From NCBI RefSeq assembly GCF_000467105.1, contig NZ_BATI01000008.1, forward strand, positions 124,001-188,000: DNA of 64,000 nucleotides. The letters run 5' to 3'. The notes under the pieces were generated by a model that worked only from the letters and a program-made list of their open reading frames with translations, had not been told where the DNA came from and ran no database searches. A program made the position numbers and the translations under genes. Below are positions 20,530-30,218 of the stretch, piece after piece (position 1 is the stretch's first letter; the number at the start of each line of letters is the position of its first letter). This stretch comes from Aquipseudomonas alcaligenes NBRC 14159. Its GTDB lineage: Bacteria > Pseudomonadota > Gammaproteobacteria > Pseudomonadales > Pseudomonadaceae.

Positions 20530-22439
20530 CACTCGCTCTCCTCCAGTTGCTGCTGCAGCGCCTCCAGGGTTTCCAGGGCCTCCAGCCAGGTCTCTTCCAG
20601 CTCGGCCTCGCGGGTCTTGAGCGCAGCCTGCTCGGCCAGCAGCTCACGCAGCTCGTCCTTGCGCGCGGCCTCGTACAGGCCGCTGTCGCCGAGCTTGTCT
20701 TCGACGGCGGCGAGCTTTTCCTGCAGCTTGCCCAGCTCCTGCTCCAGCTTGTCGGCCTGTTTCTTGTGCGGCGCCAGTTGCTGGCGCAGGGCGGCGGCGG
20801 CCTGACGCTGGGCGCGTTTGTCGGTCTTGTCCGCGGCCGGCGCGGCGCTGCTTTGCGGTTGCTGACGGGCGCGGTAGTCGACCAGCCAGCGCGCGTAGTC
20901 ATCGAGGTCGCCCTCGAATGGCTGGATGCGCCCGTCGGCCACCAGCAGGAACTCGTCGGTGGTGCTCTTGAGCAGGTGACGGTCGTGCGAGACCACCAGC
21001 ACGGCACCGGCGAAGTCCTGCAGGGCCATGGTCAGGGCCAGGCGCATTTCCAGGTCGAGGTGGTTGGTCGGTTCGTCGAGCAGCAGCAGGTTGGGCTTCT
21101 GCCAGGCGATCAGCGCCAGGGCCAGGCGCGCCTTCTCACCACCGGAGAAATTCACCACCACTTCGTCGCAGCGCGGGCCGCGGAAATCGAAGCCGCCGAG
21201 GAAGTCGCGCAAGGTCTGCTCACGCTCGCTCGGGGCAATACGCTGCAGGTGCAGCAGCGGGCTGGCCTTGGCATCGAGCGAATCGAGCTGGTGCTGGGCG
21301 AAGTAGCCAATCGCCAGGTTCTCGCCGCGTGCGAGGGTGCCACCGAACACGGCGAGGTCGCCGGCCAGGGTCTTGATCAGGGTCGACTTGCCGGCGCCGT
21401 TGGGCCCGAGCAGACCGATGCGCGCGCCGGGGGCGAGGCTCAGCTTGACCTTGTCCAGCACCGTCTTGTCGCCATAGCCGAGACGCGCCTCGGACAGGTT
21501 GAGCAGGGGGCTGGAGACCTTGTCCGCCTCGCGGAAGACGAAGTCGAAAGGCGAATCCACATGCGCCGGGGCCAGCTCTTCCAGGCGCTCCAGGGCCTTG
21601 ATCCGGCTCTGCGCCTGACGGGCCTTAGTCGCCTGGGCCTTGAAGCGGGCGATGTACTTTTCCATGTGTGCGCGCTGCGCCTGCTGCTTCTCGTACGCCT
21701 GCTGCTGCTGCGCCAGGCGCTCGGCACGGGTGCGCTCGAAGGCCGAGTAGCCGCCGCGGTAGAGGGTCAGCTTCTGCTGTTCGAGGTGCGCGACGTGATC
21801 GACCACGGCGTCGAGGAAGTCGCGGTCGTGGGAGATCAGCAGCAGGGTGCCGGGGTAGCCCTTGAGCCAGTCCTCCAGCCAGAGGATCGCATCGAGATCG
21901 AGGTGGTTGGTCGGTTCGTCGAGCAACAGCAGTTCGGACGGGCACATCAGCGCCTGGGCCAGGTTCAGGCGCATGCGCCAGCCACCGGAGAAGTCGCCGA
22001 CACGGCGGTCCATCTGTTCGCTGGTGAAGCCCAGGCCGGCCAGCAGCTTGCGCGCACGGGCATCGGCCGTGTAGCCCTGGGCATTGTCCAGCTCGGTGTG
22101 CAGGCGGGCGATGGCGGCGCCGTCGTGGGCGGCCTCAGCCTTGGCCAGCTCGGCCTGGATCGCGCGCAGGTGCAGATCGCCATCGAGGACATAGTCCACC
22201 GCCAGGCGTTCGAGGTTGTCGACCTCCTGGCGCATGTGCGCGATGCGCCAGTCCGCCGGCAGCAGGCAATCGCCGGCGTCGGGGCCGAGCTCACCGCGCA
22301 GCAGGGCGAACAGGCTGGATTTGCCGGCGCCATTGGCGCCGATGAGACCGACCTTCTGGCCGGCGTGCAGGGTCAGTTCGGCGCCTTCGAGCAGGCGCTG
22401 CGGACCACGCTGTAGAGTGAGATTCTGGAGTCGGATCAT
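20529..22439 (-). CDS. ABC-F family ATPase, YheS type
   Basis: A 636-residue soluble protein with two ABC ATPase domains and no membrane helices. Walker A motifs are GANGAGKSS (~residues 34-42) and GPNGAGKST. Signature motifs are FSGGWRMRL and FSGGEKARL, each followed by LLLLDEPTNHLDL. The linker is rich in charged residues and a C-terminal coiled coil follows (KTDKRAQRQ onwards). Length and N-terminus fit E. coli YheS (637 aa). ABC-F proteins act on the ribosome, relieving stalls; the specific role is unproven. ATG 22439 begins the first ABC domain. Confidence 0.92.
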   Translation of the reverse strand: MIRLQNLTLQRGPQRLLEGAELTLHAGQKVGLIGANGAGKSSLFALLRGELGPDAGDCLLPADWRIAHMRQEVDNLERLAVDYVLDGDLHLRAIQAELAKAEAAHDGAAIARLHTELDNAQGYTADARARKLLAGLGFTSEQMDRRVGDFSGGWRMRLNLAQALMCPSELLLLDEPTNHLDLDAILWLEDWLKGYPGTLLLISHDRDFLDAVVDHVAHLEQQKLTLYRGGYSAFERTRAERLAQQQQAYEKQQAQRAHMEKYIARFKAQATKARQAQSRIKALERLEELAPAHVDSPFDFVFREADKVSSPLLNLSEARLGYGDKTVLDKVKLSLAPGARIGLLGPNGAGKSTLIKTLAGDLAVFGGTLARGENLAIGYFAQHQLDSLDAKASPLLHLQRIAPSEREQTLRDFLGGFDFRGPRCDEVVVNFSGGEKARLALALIAWQKPNLLLLDEPTNHLDLEMRLALTMALQDFAGAVLVVSHDRHLLKSTTDEFLLVADGRIQPFEGDLDDYARWLVDYRARQQPQSSAAPAADKTDKRAQRQAAAALRQQLAPHKKQADKLEQELGKLQEKLAAVEDKLGDSGLYEAARKDELRELLAEQAALKTREAELEETWLEALETLEALQQQLEESE

Positions 22440-22478
22440 AATGGCCGCGGAGTCTACCAGCTTCGCTCGGAGCACCCT

Positions 22479-22922
22479 ATGCCAGCTGACCTGTGGAATT
22501 TCGCCCTGGCCTGCTACGCCCGCCCCGGCGTGGAGCAGGTCTTTCTGCGCCTGCAGGACGGTGGCGCGGACGTCTGCCTGGTGCTCTGCGCGCTGTGGCT
22601 GGAGCGCCGGCAGGTGCCCTGCGAGGCGCAGCGCCTGGCGCAGCTGCGCGCCATCGCCGAGCCCTGGCAACGCCAGGTGGTGCAGCCGCTGCGCGAACTA
22701 CGCCAGGGCTGGAAGGCAGCGGCGCTGCTCGATCCGCAACAGGCGCGGCTGCGCGAACAGGTCAAGGCACTGGAGCTGGAGGCCGAACGGGAGCTGCTCG
22801 GCAGACTGGAGCAACTGGCCCAGAAATGGCAGGCCACGGACGAAGCCGTGGCCTGGTTGGAAAAGCTGCTGGAGGACCGCGACGCGCGCGAACTGCTGCG
22901 CGTCGCGGCCACTCAGACTTAA
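22479..22922 (+). CDS. TIGR02444 family protein
   Basis: A 147-residue alpha-helical protein with the TIGR02444 opening (DLWNFALACYARPGVEQVFL, then LQDGGADVCLVLCALWL). Same position as the homologue next to algP in P. aeruginosa. Its stop overlaps the stop of algP on the other strand by four bases. Function unknown. Confidence 0.88.
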   Translation: MPADLWNFALACYARPGVEQVFLRLQDGGADVCLVLCALWLERRQVPCEAQRLAQLRAIAEPWQRQVVQPLRELRQGWKAAALLDPQQARLREQVKALELEAERELLGRLEQLAQKWQATDEAVAWLEKLLEDRDARELLRVAATQT

Positions 22923-23974
22923 GCGCTGGGCGGCGTGCTGCCGTTGCTGGCGGCAGGTGCGGCCGCCGCTGCCGGTGCAGCGCTGGCCGGTGCTGCCGGC
23001 TTGGCGGCGGCAGGCGTGCTGGCCGGTTTCGCGGTGGGCTTGGCCGCTGCCGGTTTGGCCGCCGCAGGCTTCTTGGCTGCCGGCTTCGCCGCAGGCTTGG
23101 CAGCGGCTTTGGCCGCGGGTTTTGCCGCCGGCTTCGCTACCGGCTTGGCCGCTACGGCTTTGGCCGGGGCCTTGGCAGCAGCCGGTTTGGCCGCGGGCTT
23201 AGAGGCTGGCTTGGCGGCAGGCTTCGCGGCTGCCTTGGTCGCAGGCTTGGCTGCCGGTTTCGCTGCGGGCTTGGCAGCGGCTGCTTTGGCCGGAGCCTTG
23301 GCGGCGGCAGGCTTGGCCGCGGGCTTAGAGGCTGGTTTGGCGGCGGGCTTCGCGGCTGCCTTGGCCGCAGGCTTGGCTGCCGGTTTCACTGCGGACTTGG
23401 CAGCGGCTGCTTTGGCCGGGGCCTTGGCGGCGGCGGGTTTGGCAGCACTCTTCGCGGCAGGCTTGGCGGCAGGTTTTGCGGCTACCTTGGCTGCGGGCTT
23501 GGCAGTCGCCTTCTTCGCGGCCGGCTTCGCCGCGGTTTTGGCCGCAGGCTTCGCAGCCGGCTTGGCGACAGCACGGCTGTCCAGCGCCTTGGCGGCAGCC
23601 TCACGGACCTTGCCCACGCCCTGCGCCAGCTTCAGGCTTTCCTGAGCATCACGCTTGAGCTGGGCAATGTAGCTGCGGGTTTCGGCCTGACGGGTCTTGA
23701 GCGCGGCGAGCAGCTCTTCCAGCTCAGCGGCGGCGGCCTTGGCTTTTTCCTGCGCCTTGGCCTTGCCGGCCTTGGCCGCATCCTGCAGTTTGCTGCGGGC
23801 GTCGTGGAGTTTTTCCTGCGCCTTGACGCGCTGCTTCTCCAGCTTGGTCAGCAGCTCTTCGGCATCGACCAGCGCCTGGGTGCAGGCCTTTTCCAGATGT
23901 TCGAGCAGGCTGTGGGACAGTTGCTGCAGCAGGTGCAAAGGAGTGCTAACGGACTTCTTATTGTTGGTCGGCAT
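22919..23974 (-). CDS. algP: Alginate regulatory protein AlgP (histone H1-like)
   Basis: A 351-residue protein, essentially the length known from P. aeruginosa. Residues 1-130 are a conserved coiled-coil region (LEKQRVKAQEKLHDARSKLQ). The remaining C-terminus is a long run of degenerate AAKPAA/KPAAK repeats, lysine-, alanine- and proline-rich like eukaryotic histone H1. It is thought to bind DNA and influence alginate gene expression. ATG 23974 has a strong AGGAGG RBS. The extreme C-terminus changes to Ala/Pro-rich sequence ending NGSTPPSA. Confidence 0.95.
   Translation of the reverse strand: MPTNNKKSVSTPLHLLQQLSHSLLEHLEKACTQALVDAEELLTKLEKQRVKAQEKLHDARSKLQDAAKAGKAKAQEKAKAAAAELEELLAALKTRQAETRSYIAQLKRDAQESLKLAQGVGKVREAAAKALDSRAVAKPAAKPAAKTAAKPAAKKATAKPAAKVAAKPAAKPAAKSAAKPAAAKAPAKAAAAKSAVKPAAKPAAKAAAKPAAKPASKPAAKPAAAKAPAKAAAAKPAAKPAAKPATKAAAKPAAKPASKPAAKPAAAKAPAKAVAAKPVAKPAAKPAAKAAAKPAAKPAAKKPAAAKPAAAKPTAKPASTPAAAKPAAPASAAPAAAAAPAASNGSTPPSA
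22950..23580. repeat. algP KPAA-repeat coding tract
   Basis: Tandem degenerate 12-bp units (encoding KPAA on the minus strand) with longer internal duplications; for example, a block around 23160-23250 recurs nearly unchanged around 23280-23370. Such tracts are prone to length change by slippage and recombination. Confidence 0.85.
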
Positions 23975-24089
23975 GGCGTGCCTCCTAACGGACGTTGGTG
24001 ACCCCATACTAGACGGCTGACTCGCCGGTCGCTAGCGCCTGCGCCGGCAACCTGCATAATCGCCGGCAAATTTTGCGGAGATATCGACC

Positions 24090-24728
24090 ATGTTGCGCTT
24101 CTGGCTGGTACTGCTGTGCCTCTGTTCATCGCTGGCGTGCGCCACACCGCAGGATGAGGATCTGGCCTACAGCCTCGGCGCCAAGCTCGGTGAGCGCCTG
24201 CGCGGCGAGGTGCCCGACCTGCCGCTGGATGCATTGCTCGCGGGCCTGCGCCAGGCCTATCGCGGCGAGGCGCTGCGCCTGCCGCCGGAGCGCATCGAGG
24301 CGCTGCTGGCAGAGCACGAACAACGCAGCGCCGAGTCCCGTGAAACACAGGCGCGCCTGGCCGAGGGACGCTTCCTGGCTACGGAGAAATCCCGCTACGG
24401 CGTACGCGAACTGGCCGGTGGCGTACTGGTGCGCGAGCTACGCGCGGGCAGCGGTGCCAAGCCTCGCAGCAATGGCAGAGTGCGGGTCAGCTACCGTGGC
24501 GAACTGGCCGACGGCAGCCTGTTCGACCAGAGCGAAGGTCCGCAGTGGTTCCGCCTCGGCGCGCTGATTCCCGGCTGGCAGACCGCCCTGCGCGAGATGC
24601 CGGCAGGTGCGCGCTGGCGCGTGGTGATTCCGGCCGAGCAGGCCTACGGTGCGGAGGGCGCAGGCGACCTGATCCCGCCGAACGCGCCCCTGGTGTTCGA
24701 AGTGGAACTGCTCGAAGTCGCCGACTGA
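24090..24728 (+). CDS. Exported FKBP-type peptidyl-prolyl isomerase
   Basis: A 212-residue protein with a signal peptide (MLRFWLVLLCLCSSLACA; a lipobox-like LACA is possible), an FkpA-like helical dimerisation region (residues ~20-105), then an FKBP domain: VRVSYRGELADGSLFDQS, LIPGWQTALREMPAG and the closing NAPLVFEVELLEV. Expected to assist folding in the periplasm. Followed by a strong bidirectional terminator. Confidence 0.9.
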   Translation: MLRFWLVLLCLCSSLACATPQDEDLAYSLGAKLGERLRGEVPDLPLDALLAGLRQAYRGEALRLPPERIEALLAEHEQRSAESRETQARLAEGRFLATEKSRYGVRELAGGVLVRELRAGSGAKPRSNGRVRVSYRGELADGSLFDQSEGPQWFRLGALIPGWQTALREMPAGARWRVVIPAEQAYGAEGAGDLIPPNAPLVFEVELLEVAD

Positions 24729-24733
24729 CCGCC

Positions 24734-24767
24734 AAGAAAAAGCCGCCTCGTAGGGCGGCTTTTTCTT
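24734..24767. terminator. Bidirectional rho-independent terminator
   Basis: Perfect 14-bp stem AAGAAAAAGCCGCC / GGCGGCTTTTTCTT with loop TCGTAG, between the convergent FKBP and algQ genes. T-runs on both strands allow termination in both directions. Confidence 0.92.
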
Positions 24768-24782
24768 GAGTGATCGACCGGC

Positions 24783-25256
24783 TCAGAGCGGGGTCGCAGT
24801 GGCCTGTTGCCGATGAGCGTTGTGCAACACCTCGATCAGGCAGTCTTCCAGTTCGAAACGCTCATGCAGCAATTGGCCCAGCCGTTTGAGTTCGGCATTG
24901 AGCGAGGCGGCATCGCGGCAGTCGCCGTTGTCGCAGCGGTCATTGAAGGACAGGGCCACCTCGGTGATGGCCTCGATCCGCGGGTAGATCTGCTTGGCCA
25001 GGTCCAGGCCGCGCTGATCACCGAAGGCCTTGGCCTCGCTGGTCAGCTGCTCGTAGACCTCGAAGTGACCGGCCGAGACGTAGTCGACCAGAATCTCGCA
25101 GAAGCGCTGCACGCCCTGCCCGGACGCCGCACCCTGAAGGTTGTCGCTGAGCGCGCCGAAGGCGCTCACCAGTTCATGGCGTTCCTGCAACCAGCGATCG
25201 ATCAGCTGGTGTACGCCACCCCAGCGTTCCTGGGCGTTCTGGCAGCTCTCGAGCAT
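24783..25256 (-). CDS. algQ: Anti-sigma-70 regulator AlgQ/Rsd
   Basis: A 157-residue helical-bundle protein of the Rsd/AlgQ family (AlgQ of P. aeruginosa is 160 aa). The core [13 protein letters not shown] and the C-terminal [14 protein letters not shown] are conserved. It binds region 4 of RpoD and shifts RNA polymerase toward alternative sigma factors, influencing alginate and siderophore genes. Located as expected between the FKBP gene and dsbB. Confidence 0.95.
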   Translation of the reverse strand: MLESCQNAQERWGGVHQLIDRWLQERHELVSAFGALSDNLQGAASGQGVQRFCEILVDYVSAGHFEVYEQLTSEAKAFGDQRGLDLAKQIYPRIEAITEVALSFNDRCDNGDCRDAASLNAELKRLGQLLHERFELEDCLIEVLHNAHRQQATATPL

Positions 25257-25428
25257 GATGTCCTCACTTCCCTACTGGTGAATGCGAATACGCCAGCCCC
25301 GAGACATTTTATTGTCAGCTCGCGGGTTCTCGGGGGACGCCTCGGCAAAAACGGCGGTTTACTGACAAGGCGTAGGGCCAGAGTATGCCCACTCGGCGCG
25401 GGCATCAAGTCATGCCGTTCGGGAATCG

Positions 25429-25920
25429 TCAGGTACGTCGAAACAGCTGGAACAGGGCGAACAGTGCCATGCCGACGAAGGCCAGCAGGCTCCACTCCGG
25501 CACGCTGAGGCCAAACAGGGTCCAGGTCACTTCGGCGCAGTCGGCGGTGCCGTGGAACACCAGGCGCGCGATTTCCTGCAGGGGCAGCGCCTGGACCATG
25601 AACTCCAGGCTGGGCAGGCAGGCTTCCAGCTGGTCAGCCGGCACGCCCTGCAACCACACCTGGCGCGCAGCCGTGGCGCCACCACCGGCGGCAAACAGCA
25701 GGGCCAGCATGGCATATCCGCGGCGCCCGCCACGGGCCGGGCCATGGATGGCTGCGATCAGGCAGACCAGTGCGAAGAGAATGACGAAGACGCGCTGGAC
25801 GACGCACAGCGGGCAGGGGTTGAGGCCGACCACATGCTCCAGATAGAGCGCACCGGCCATCAGGGCCAGGCAGCCGATAAAAGCCAGCAGGAACAGGGTA
25901 CGCGGGGTGGCCAGCGCCAT
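25429..25920 (-). CDS. dsbB: Disulfide bond formation protein B
   Basis: A 163-residue, four-helix membrane protein. The first redox pair is C36-P-L-C39 (NPCPLCVVQR); the second periplasmic loop has cysteines in LEACLPS and TADCAEV. It reoxidises DsbA and passes electrons to quinone. It corresponds to the copy next to algQ in P. aeruginosa. ATG 25920 opens the first helix. Confidence 0.93.
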   Translation of the reverse strand: MALATPRTLFLLAFIGCLALMAGALYLEHVVGLNPCPLCVVQRVFVILFALVCLIAAIHGPARGGRRGYAMLALLFAAGGGATAARQVWLQGVPADQLEACLPSLEFMVQALPLQEIARLVFHGTADCAEVTWTLFGLSVPEWSLLAFVGMALFALFQLFRRT

Positions 25921-26023
25921 GGGAACTCCGATGCGGGGGCGAGAAAGGCGCCTACGGTAGAGGAAAGCCGAGCGGCCTTTCAAGGTAATGGCAGACGCCC
26001 CGTCAGCGACAGGGCGCCATACG

Positions 26024-27256
26024 TCAGACCGATGGCTGTGGCAGCTCGGGCAGGCGCTGGCCTTGCAGCACCAGCAGCTCCTGCAGCAGACGGTTGCTCT
26101 GCTCGGCCTCGCCCTGGCTGGCCAGCAGGCGCGCCAGCTCGGCGCAGGCCTCGGGGCTGCGGGCAAACTCCAGGCTGATCTCGAAGTATTCGCGCGCCTT
26201 GCCCCACAAGCCGTTCTGCAGACTCAGACGCCCCAGGGCGAGGAGCAGTTGTGGCGCTTGCGGATGCTGCTTGAGCAGCGCCTCGGCGCTCTGCAGCTGG
26301 CGCGCCGGGTCGCGCCCGCGCAGCTGGCCGTAGAGGCGCACCAGACGTTCGTCGTAACCCTGCTTGAGCGCCTTGCGCAGCACCTCCTCGGCCTCCTCCT
26401 GGGCGCCCAAGGCGCGCAGCTGGCGGGCATAGGCCAGCAGCAGCTCGGCATCCTGGCGCTGCGCCGAGGACAGCTGCTGCCAGGCCGCCGTCAGGGGTTG
26501 CAGGGCCAACTCGCCCTGCTCCAGCCCCTGCTCGCCGGCACGTTGCAGGCGGTCGATCCAGGCCTTGCGCTCGAGTTCGGCGAGCGCCTCGCCCTCAACC
26601 ACACGGCTCTTGCGCAGCTCCGGCAGAAGGTCGAGCAAGGCCGCCCAGTCGCCGCGTTCGACCAGCGTGCGCTGCAGTTGCTCAAGCACCGCATGATGCC
26701 GCGGATGACGCTCGCGCATGGCCTGCAGGGTTTCCAGGGCACCGTCGAGATCGCCGCGCTCGCGTTGCAGCTCGGCATGGGTCAGGGCCACGGCCAGCTC
26801 GGCCTGCGGCTGGCTGCGCAGGGCCTTTTCCAGGAGCGCCTCGCCCTCCTCCACCCGCCCCAGCTTGTAGGCGGCACGGGCCGCGCCCAGGTAATACATC
26901 AGCGGCTGACGCTCGCCCTCGGCGGCCAGCGACAGGTGACGCACGGCACGCTCCCAGCGCCCCTCGATCAGGTCCAGCAGGCCCTTGTCGGCAGCCAGCT
27001 GCTGGCGCTTGCCACGGTTGCGCCGGGACCAGGGATTGACCACACCACCGGAGGCCAGCAACACCCGCACCAGCCAGCGCACGCCGACGAACAGGCCCCA
27101 GGCCAGCGCCAGCAGAAGCAGGAACACCCACAGGCTGGATTCGTAGCGCAGACCCTTCCAGGCGATCAGCACGTAGCCGCTGTGCTCGGCGACGGCCAAC
27201 CCCAGCAGGGTGGCCGCGCTGACCACCAGCAGCAGAAGCAGGACGGCGCGGATCAT
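26024..27256 (-). CDS. hemY: HemY, TPR-containing membrane protein of haem locus
   Basis: A 410-residue protein: two N-terminal membrane helices (IRAVLLLLLVVSAATLLGLA and SLWVFLLLLALAWGLFVGV) forming the HemY_N domain, then TPR-like helical repeats to the C-terminus. Not the protoporphyrinogen oxidase also called HemY in Gram-positives. Proposed to organise late steps of haem synthesis; biochemical role unsettled. Its ATG overlaps the hemX stop (ATGA). Confidence 0.93.
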   Translation of the reverse strand: MIRAVLLLLLVVSAATLLGLAVAEHSGYVLIAWKGLRYESSLWVFLLLLALAWGLFVGVRWLVRVLLASGGVVNPWSRRNRGKRQQLAADKGLLDLIEGRWERAVRHLSLAAEGERQPLMYYLGAARAAYKLGRVEEGEALLEKALRSQPQAELAVALTHAELQRERGDLDGALETLQAMRERHPRHHAVLEQLQRTLVERGDWAALLDLLPELRKSRVVEGEALAELERKAWIDRLQRAGEQGLEQGELALQPLTAAWQQLSSAQRQDAELLLAYARQLRALGAQEEAEEVLRKALKQGYDERLVRLYGQLRGRDPARQLQSAEALLKQHPQAPQLLLALGRLSLQNGLWGKAREYFEISLEFARSPEACAELARLLASQGEAEQSNRLLQELLVLQGQRLPELPQPSV

Positions 27257-28398
27257 TGCCCGTCCTCCTCGATGGCTTCGATATCCGGCTCCAGCGCCGG
27301 CTCGGCCTGCGCATCGGGCATCAGCTCGGCGGCCTCGCGGCGCTTGAGATAGGCCTGCAGCACGTCGAGCGCGTTATCCAGCTTCGGCAGCTGAGCCACC
27401 ACCGGCTGCTCGGCCAGCTCGCCGATGCGCTGGCGCAGGGCCTGCACAGCCTGGTTGTCGCGGTCGAAGTAGCTGTCCAGCACGTCACCGGCGGCGGCCA
27501 GCGCCTGACGGTAGACTTCCGGCTCGCCATTCAGCGCGCCCCATTGCGCCTGCTCCAGGGCCAGCACCAGGGTCAGGCGCACCTGCGCCAGGCTCTGCCC
27601 GGCCAGCTGCGGACGCACGTCCTGATCGGCGTGCAGGTCGATACGCACATAGCGTGACACCTGCTGCCACAGCTCTTCCCAGCGGCTGGCGTCGCTGGCG
27701 TTGTTGGCGCCGGCCGGAGCTTCGGCCGGCACCAGGTATTCGGGCGTCAGCGTCTGCAGCTGGGCGGCCTGGCCGCGCAGGGCGGCCAACTGCAGGAACA
27801 GGCCGCTGCGATCCAGTTGCGGCAAGCTGCGCAGGGCCTCCAGCACCTTGATCAACTCGCCACGGGCGGCGAAGGCCTGCGGATCGTTCTGCGCCCGCAG
27901 GATGTCATCGGCGCCCTGCACCAGGGCGATCGCGCTGTCGACGTCCTGCAGCGCCGAGAGGCGCAGCATGGCCAGGCGCAGCAGGTGCTCGGCCTCAGCC
28001 AGGCGCCAGTCCTCGCGGCTCTTGCCGAGCAGGCCGGAGAGGCTTTGCGCCAGGCGTTGCTGCTCGCCCTGCAGGCTCACCAGCAGGTCGCGCTGGGTGG
28101 CCAGCTGGTCCGCCGAGGGCAGACCGGCCAGCTTCTTGGCCACGCTATCCTCGCTGCCCTGCAGCCGGGTCTCGGTCGCCGCGCCGATTTCGCGTAGCCG
28201 CTCCAGCTGCTCCGCCGCCTGCCCCTGCTGCTGATGCAGCTGCCAGGCGCTCCAGGCGCCGACACCGAGGCCGGCCAGGCCGACCAGCAGGGCCAACCAG
28301 GCCGGGCCGCGCCCACTGGCCTTGGCGGCTGCCTGCGGGGCCGGCTCCGCGGCGAGTGGCGGGGTCTGTTCACTGATCTGCGGGGTGGTTTCGCTCAC
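27253..28398 (-). CDS. hemX: HemX family membrane protein
   Basis: A 381-residue protein with a Pro/Ala-rich cytoplasmic N-terminus, one membrane helix (WLALLVGLAGLGVGAWSAW, ~residues 35-53), and a long coiled-coil periplasmic domain. I place the start at GTG 28398 because AAGGAAGGA sits five bases upstream; an in-frame ATG at 28416 would place that Shine-Dalgarno inside the gene. Lies between hemD and hemY in an overlapping operon. Function in tetrapyrrole synthesis is inferred from linkage. Confidence 0.9.
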   Translation of the reverse strand: MSETTPQISEQTPPLAAEPAPQAAAKASGRGPAWLALLVGLAGLGVGAWSAWQLHQQQGQAAEQLERLREIGAATETRLQGSEDSVAKKLAGLPSADQLATQRDLLVSLQGEQQRLAQSLSGLLGKSREDWRLAEAEHLLRLAMLRLSALQDVDSAIALVQGADDILRAQNDPQAFAARGELIKVLEALRSLPQLDRSGLFLQLAALRGQAAQLQTLTPEYLVPAEAPAGANNASDASRWEELWQQVSRYVRIDLHADQDVRPQLAGQSLAQVRLTLVLALEQAQWGALNGEPEVYRQALAAAGDVLDSYFDRDNQAVQALRQRIGELAEQPVVAQLPKLDNALDVLQAYLKRREAAELMPDAQAEPALEPDIEAIEEDGQ

Positions 28399-28408
28399 GA
28401 GTCCTTCC

Positions 28409-29197
28409 TTATGCATCAGAGGCCGGCGCCGGATGGGCGCGCAGGGCCGCCAGAACAGCCGCAGCACTGGCGCCGCGACAATCGATGACCTGCCGGGCGC
28501 CCGCCGCGCGGGCCAGTTCGGCCACCCGCGGGCTGGGCACCAGCAAGGGTAGCCGAGCCAGCTCCGCCCAGGCACTGGCAGCGAGCTGCAGCAGGTTTTC
28601 CAGACCCTGGGCGCTGCTCACCAGCAGTGCGTTGAGACGCTGCGCCGCCACCAGCTGCGGCAAGGTGCCGCTGGGGTATTGAGGACACAGACGCCGGTAG
28701 AGTTCCAGATAGTCGACCACGGCGCCACGCGCGCGCAGGGTCTCGGCGATCAGCTCGCGCCCGCCCTCGCCGCGCATCAGCAGCACCCGTGGGTTTGCCA
28801 CGCACAGCGCCTGGTCAAGCTCGGGCAGGGCCAGCAGCGCCTCGCTGTCGTCGCCCAGGCTCGGACAGCAGGCCTGCAGGCCATGCGGCTGCAGGTACTG
28901 GTCGAGAATCTGCGCAGTGGCGGCGCCCACGCTGAACCAGCGCGGGCCGCACGGTGGCTGCGCCCAGTGGCGCTGGAGCAGGGCTAGGCCCAGGCGCGCG
29001 GCCGGCTTGCTGACCACGATGACGGCGCTGTAACGCTCTAGATCGCGGAGGATGGCGCACTGCTCGGGCGTTTCCGCCAGCGCCTCGGTTTCCAGCAGCG
29101 GCAGACTGCAGCTGTAGACGCCAGCCTCGGCCAGGGTGGCGGCCAACGCCTCGCACTCGGCAGCCGGGCGGGTCAGCAGCAGGCGCCAGCCCGTCAC
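28409..29197 (-). CDS. hemD: Uroporphyrinogen-III synthase
   Basis: Cyclises hydroxymethylbilane with inversion of ring D to give uroporphyrinogen III. The protein is 262 residues with two alpha/beta lobes; recognisable HemD features are the N-terminal LLLTRPAAE, the central [17 protein letters not shown] and the [10 protein letters not shown] segment. GTG start at 29197 overlaps the hemC stop (GTGA), a typical coupling. Sequence conservation of this family is low, so context supports the call. Confidence 0.95.
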   Translation of the reverse strand: MTGWRLLLTRPAAECEALAATLAEAGVYSCSLPLLETEALAETPEQCAILRDLERYSAVIVVSKPAARLGLALLQRHWAQPPCGPRWFSVGAATAQILDQYLQPHGLQACCPSLGDDSEALLALPELDQALCVANPRVLLMRGEGGRELIAETLRARGAVVDYLELYRRLCPQYPSGTLPQLVAAQRLNALLVSSAQGLENLLQLAASAWAELARLPLLVPSPRVAELARAAGARQVIDCRGASAAAVLAALRAHPAPASDA

Positions 29198-30126
29198 TCG
29201 GCCGCGGCCTCGCCGTACACCGCCTTGAGAATGGCCTCGGCGCCCTGCGCCAGCAGCTGCTCGGCCACCTGCACGCCAAGCGCCTCGGCATCGCTGCCAC
29301 GGCCTTCGGCGCGCAGCAGCAGGCCGCCATCGGGCTGGCCGACCAGGCCGCGCAGCCACAGCTGCTCGCCCTCGCGCAGGGCGTAGCAGGCGATCGGCAC
29401 CTGGCAGCCGCCGTTGAGGCGCTTGTTCAGCGCGCGCTCGGCGGTCACCCGCGCGGCCGTCTCGGCATGGTGCAGCGGCGCCAGCAGCGCGTGGATCTCG
29501 GCATCGGCGGTGCGGCACTCGATGCCCACCGCGCCCTGACCACCGGCCGGCAGGCTGTCGTCGACGCTGATCGAGGCACGGATGCGCGCCTCGAAACCCA
29601 GGCGGATCAGGCCGGCGGCGGCGAGGATGATGGCGTCGTACTCGCCGGCATCCAGCTTGGCCAGGCGGGTGTTCACGTTGCCGCGCAGGAAGTGGATCTT
29701 CAGGTCCGGGCGGCGCGCCAGCAGCTGGGCCTGACGGCGCAGGCTGGAGGTCCCGACCACGCTGCCGGGCGGCAGTGCGTCGAGGCTGTCGTAGGTATTG
29801 GAGACGAAGGCGTCGCGCGGGTCTTCACGCTCGCAGATGCAGAACAGGCCGAGCCCCTCGGGGAAGTCCATCGGCACGTCCTTCATGGAGTGCACGGCGA
29901 TATCGGCCTCGTTCTCCAGCAGGGCGGTTTCCAGTTCCTTGACGAACAGGCCCTTGCCGCCGATCTTCGCCAGCGGCGCGTCGAGCAGCTTGTCGCCACG
30001 ACTGACCATGGGCACCAGGCTGACCTTCAGCCCGGGGTGAGCCTGCTCCAGGCGGGCCTTGACGTACTCGGCCTGCCACAGGGCCAGGGCGCTCTTACGG
30101 GTGGCGATGCGGATTTCGCGGGACAT
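29194..30126 (-). CDS. hemC: Hydroxymethylbilane synthase (porphobilinogen deaminase)
   Basis: Polymerises four porphobilinogens to hydroxymethylbilane. 310 residues from ATG 30126 ([18 protein letters not shown]). The dipyrromethane cofactor is attached to C241 in LNGGCQVP; the catalytic aspartate lies in HSMKDVP (residues 79-85), and arginine clusters SSLRRQ and LRGNVNTR bind substrate. First gene of hemCDXY and 93 bp downstream of algR on the same strand. Confidence 0.98.
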   Translation of the reverse strand: MSREIRIATRKSALALWQAEYVKARLEQAHPGLKVSLVPMVSRGDKLLDAPLAKIGGKGLFVKELETALLENEADIAVHSMKDVPMDFPEGLGLFCICEREDPRDAFVSNTYDSLDALPPGSVVGTSSLRRQAQLLARRPDLKIHFLRGNVNTRLAKLDAGEYDAIILAAAGLIRLGFEARIRASISVDDSLPAGGQGAVGIECRTADAEIHALLAPLHHAETAARVTAERALNKRLNGGCQVPIACYALREGEQLWLRGLVGQPDGGLLLRAEGRGSDAEALGVQVAEQLLAQGAEAILKAVYGEAAAE

Positions 30127-30218
30127 GGGCAATTCCAGAAGACGAACTGCCGGGGATGATAACAGGATGACCGGCGCACGCCCGCAGGCACGATCGCCGC
30201 AGGCTGCATCCGGGGGGC

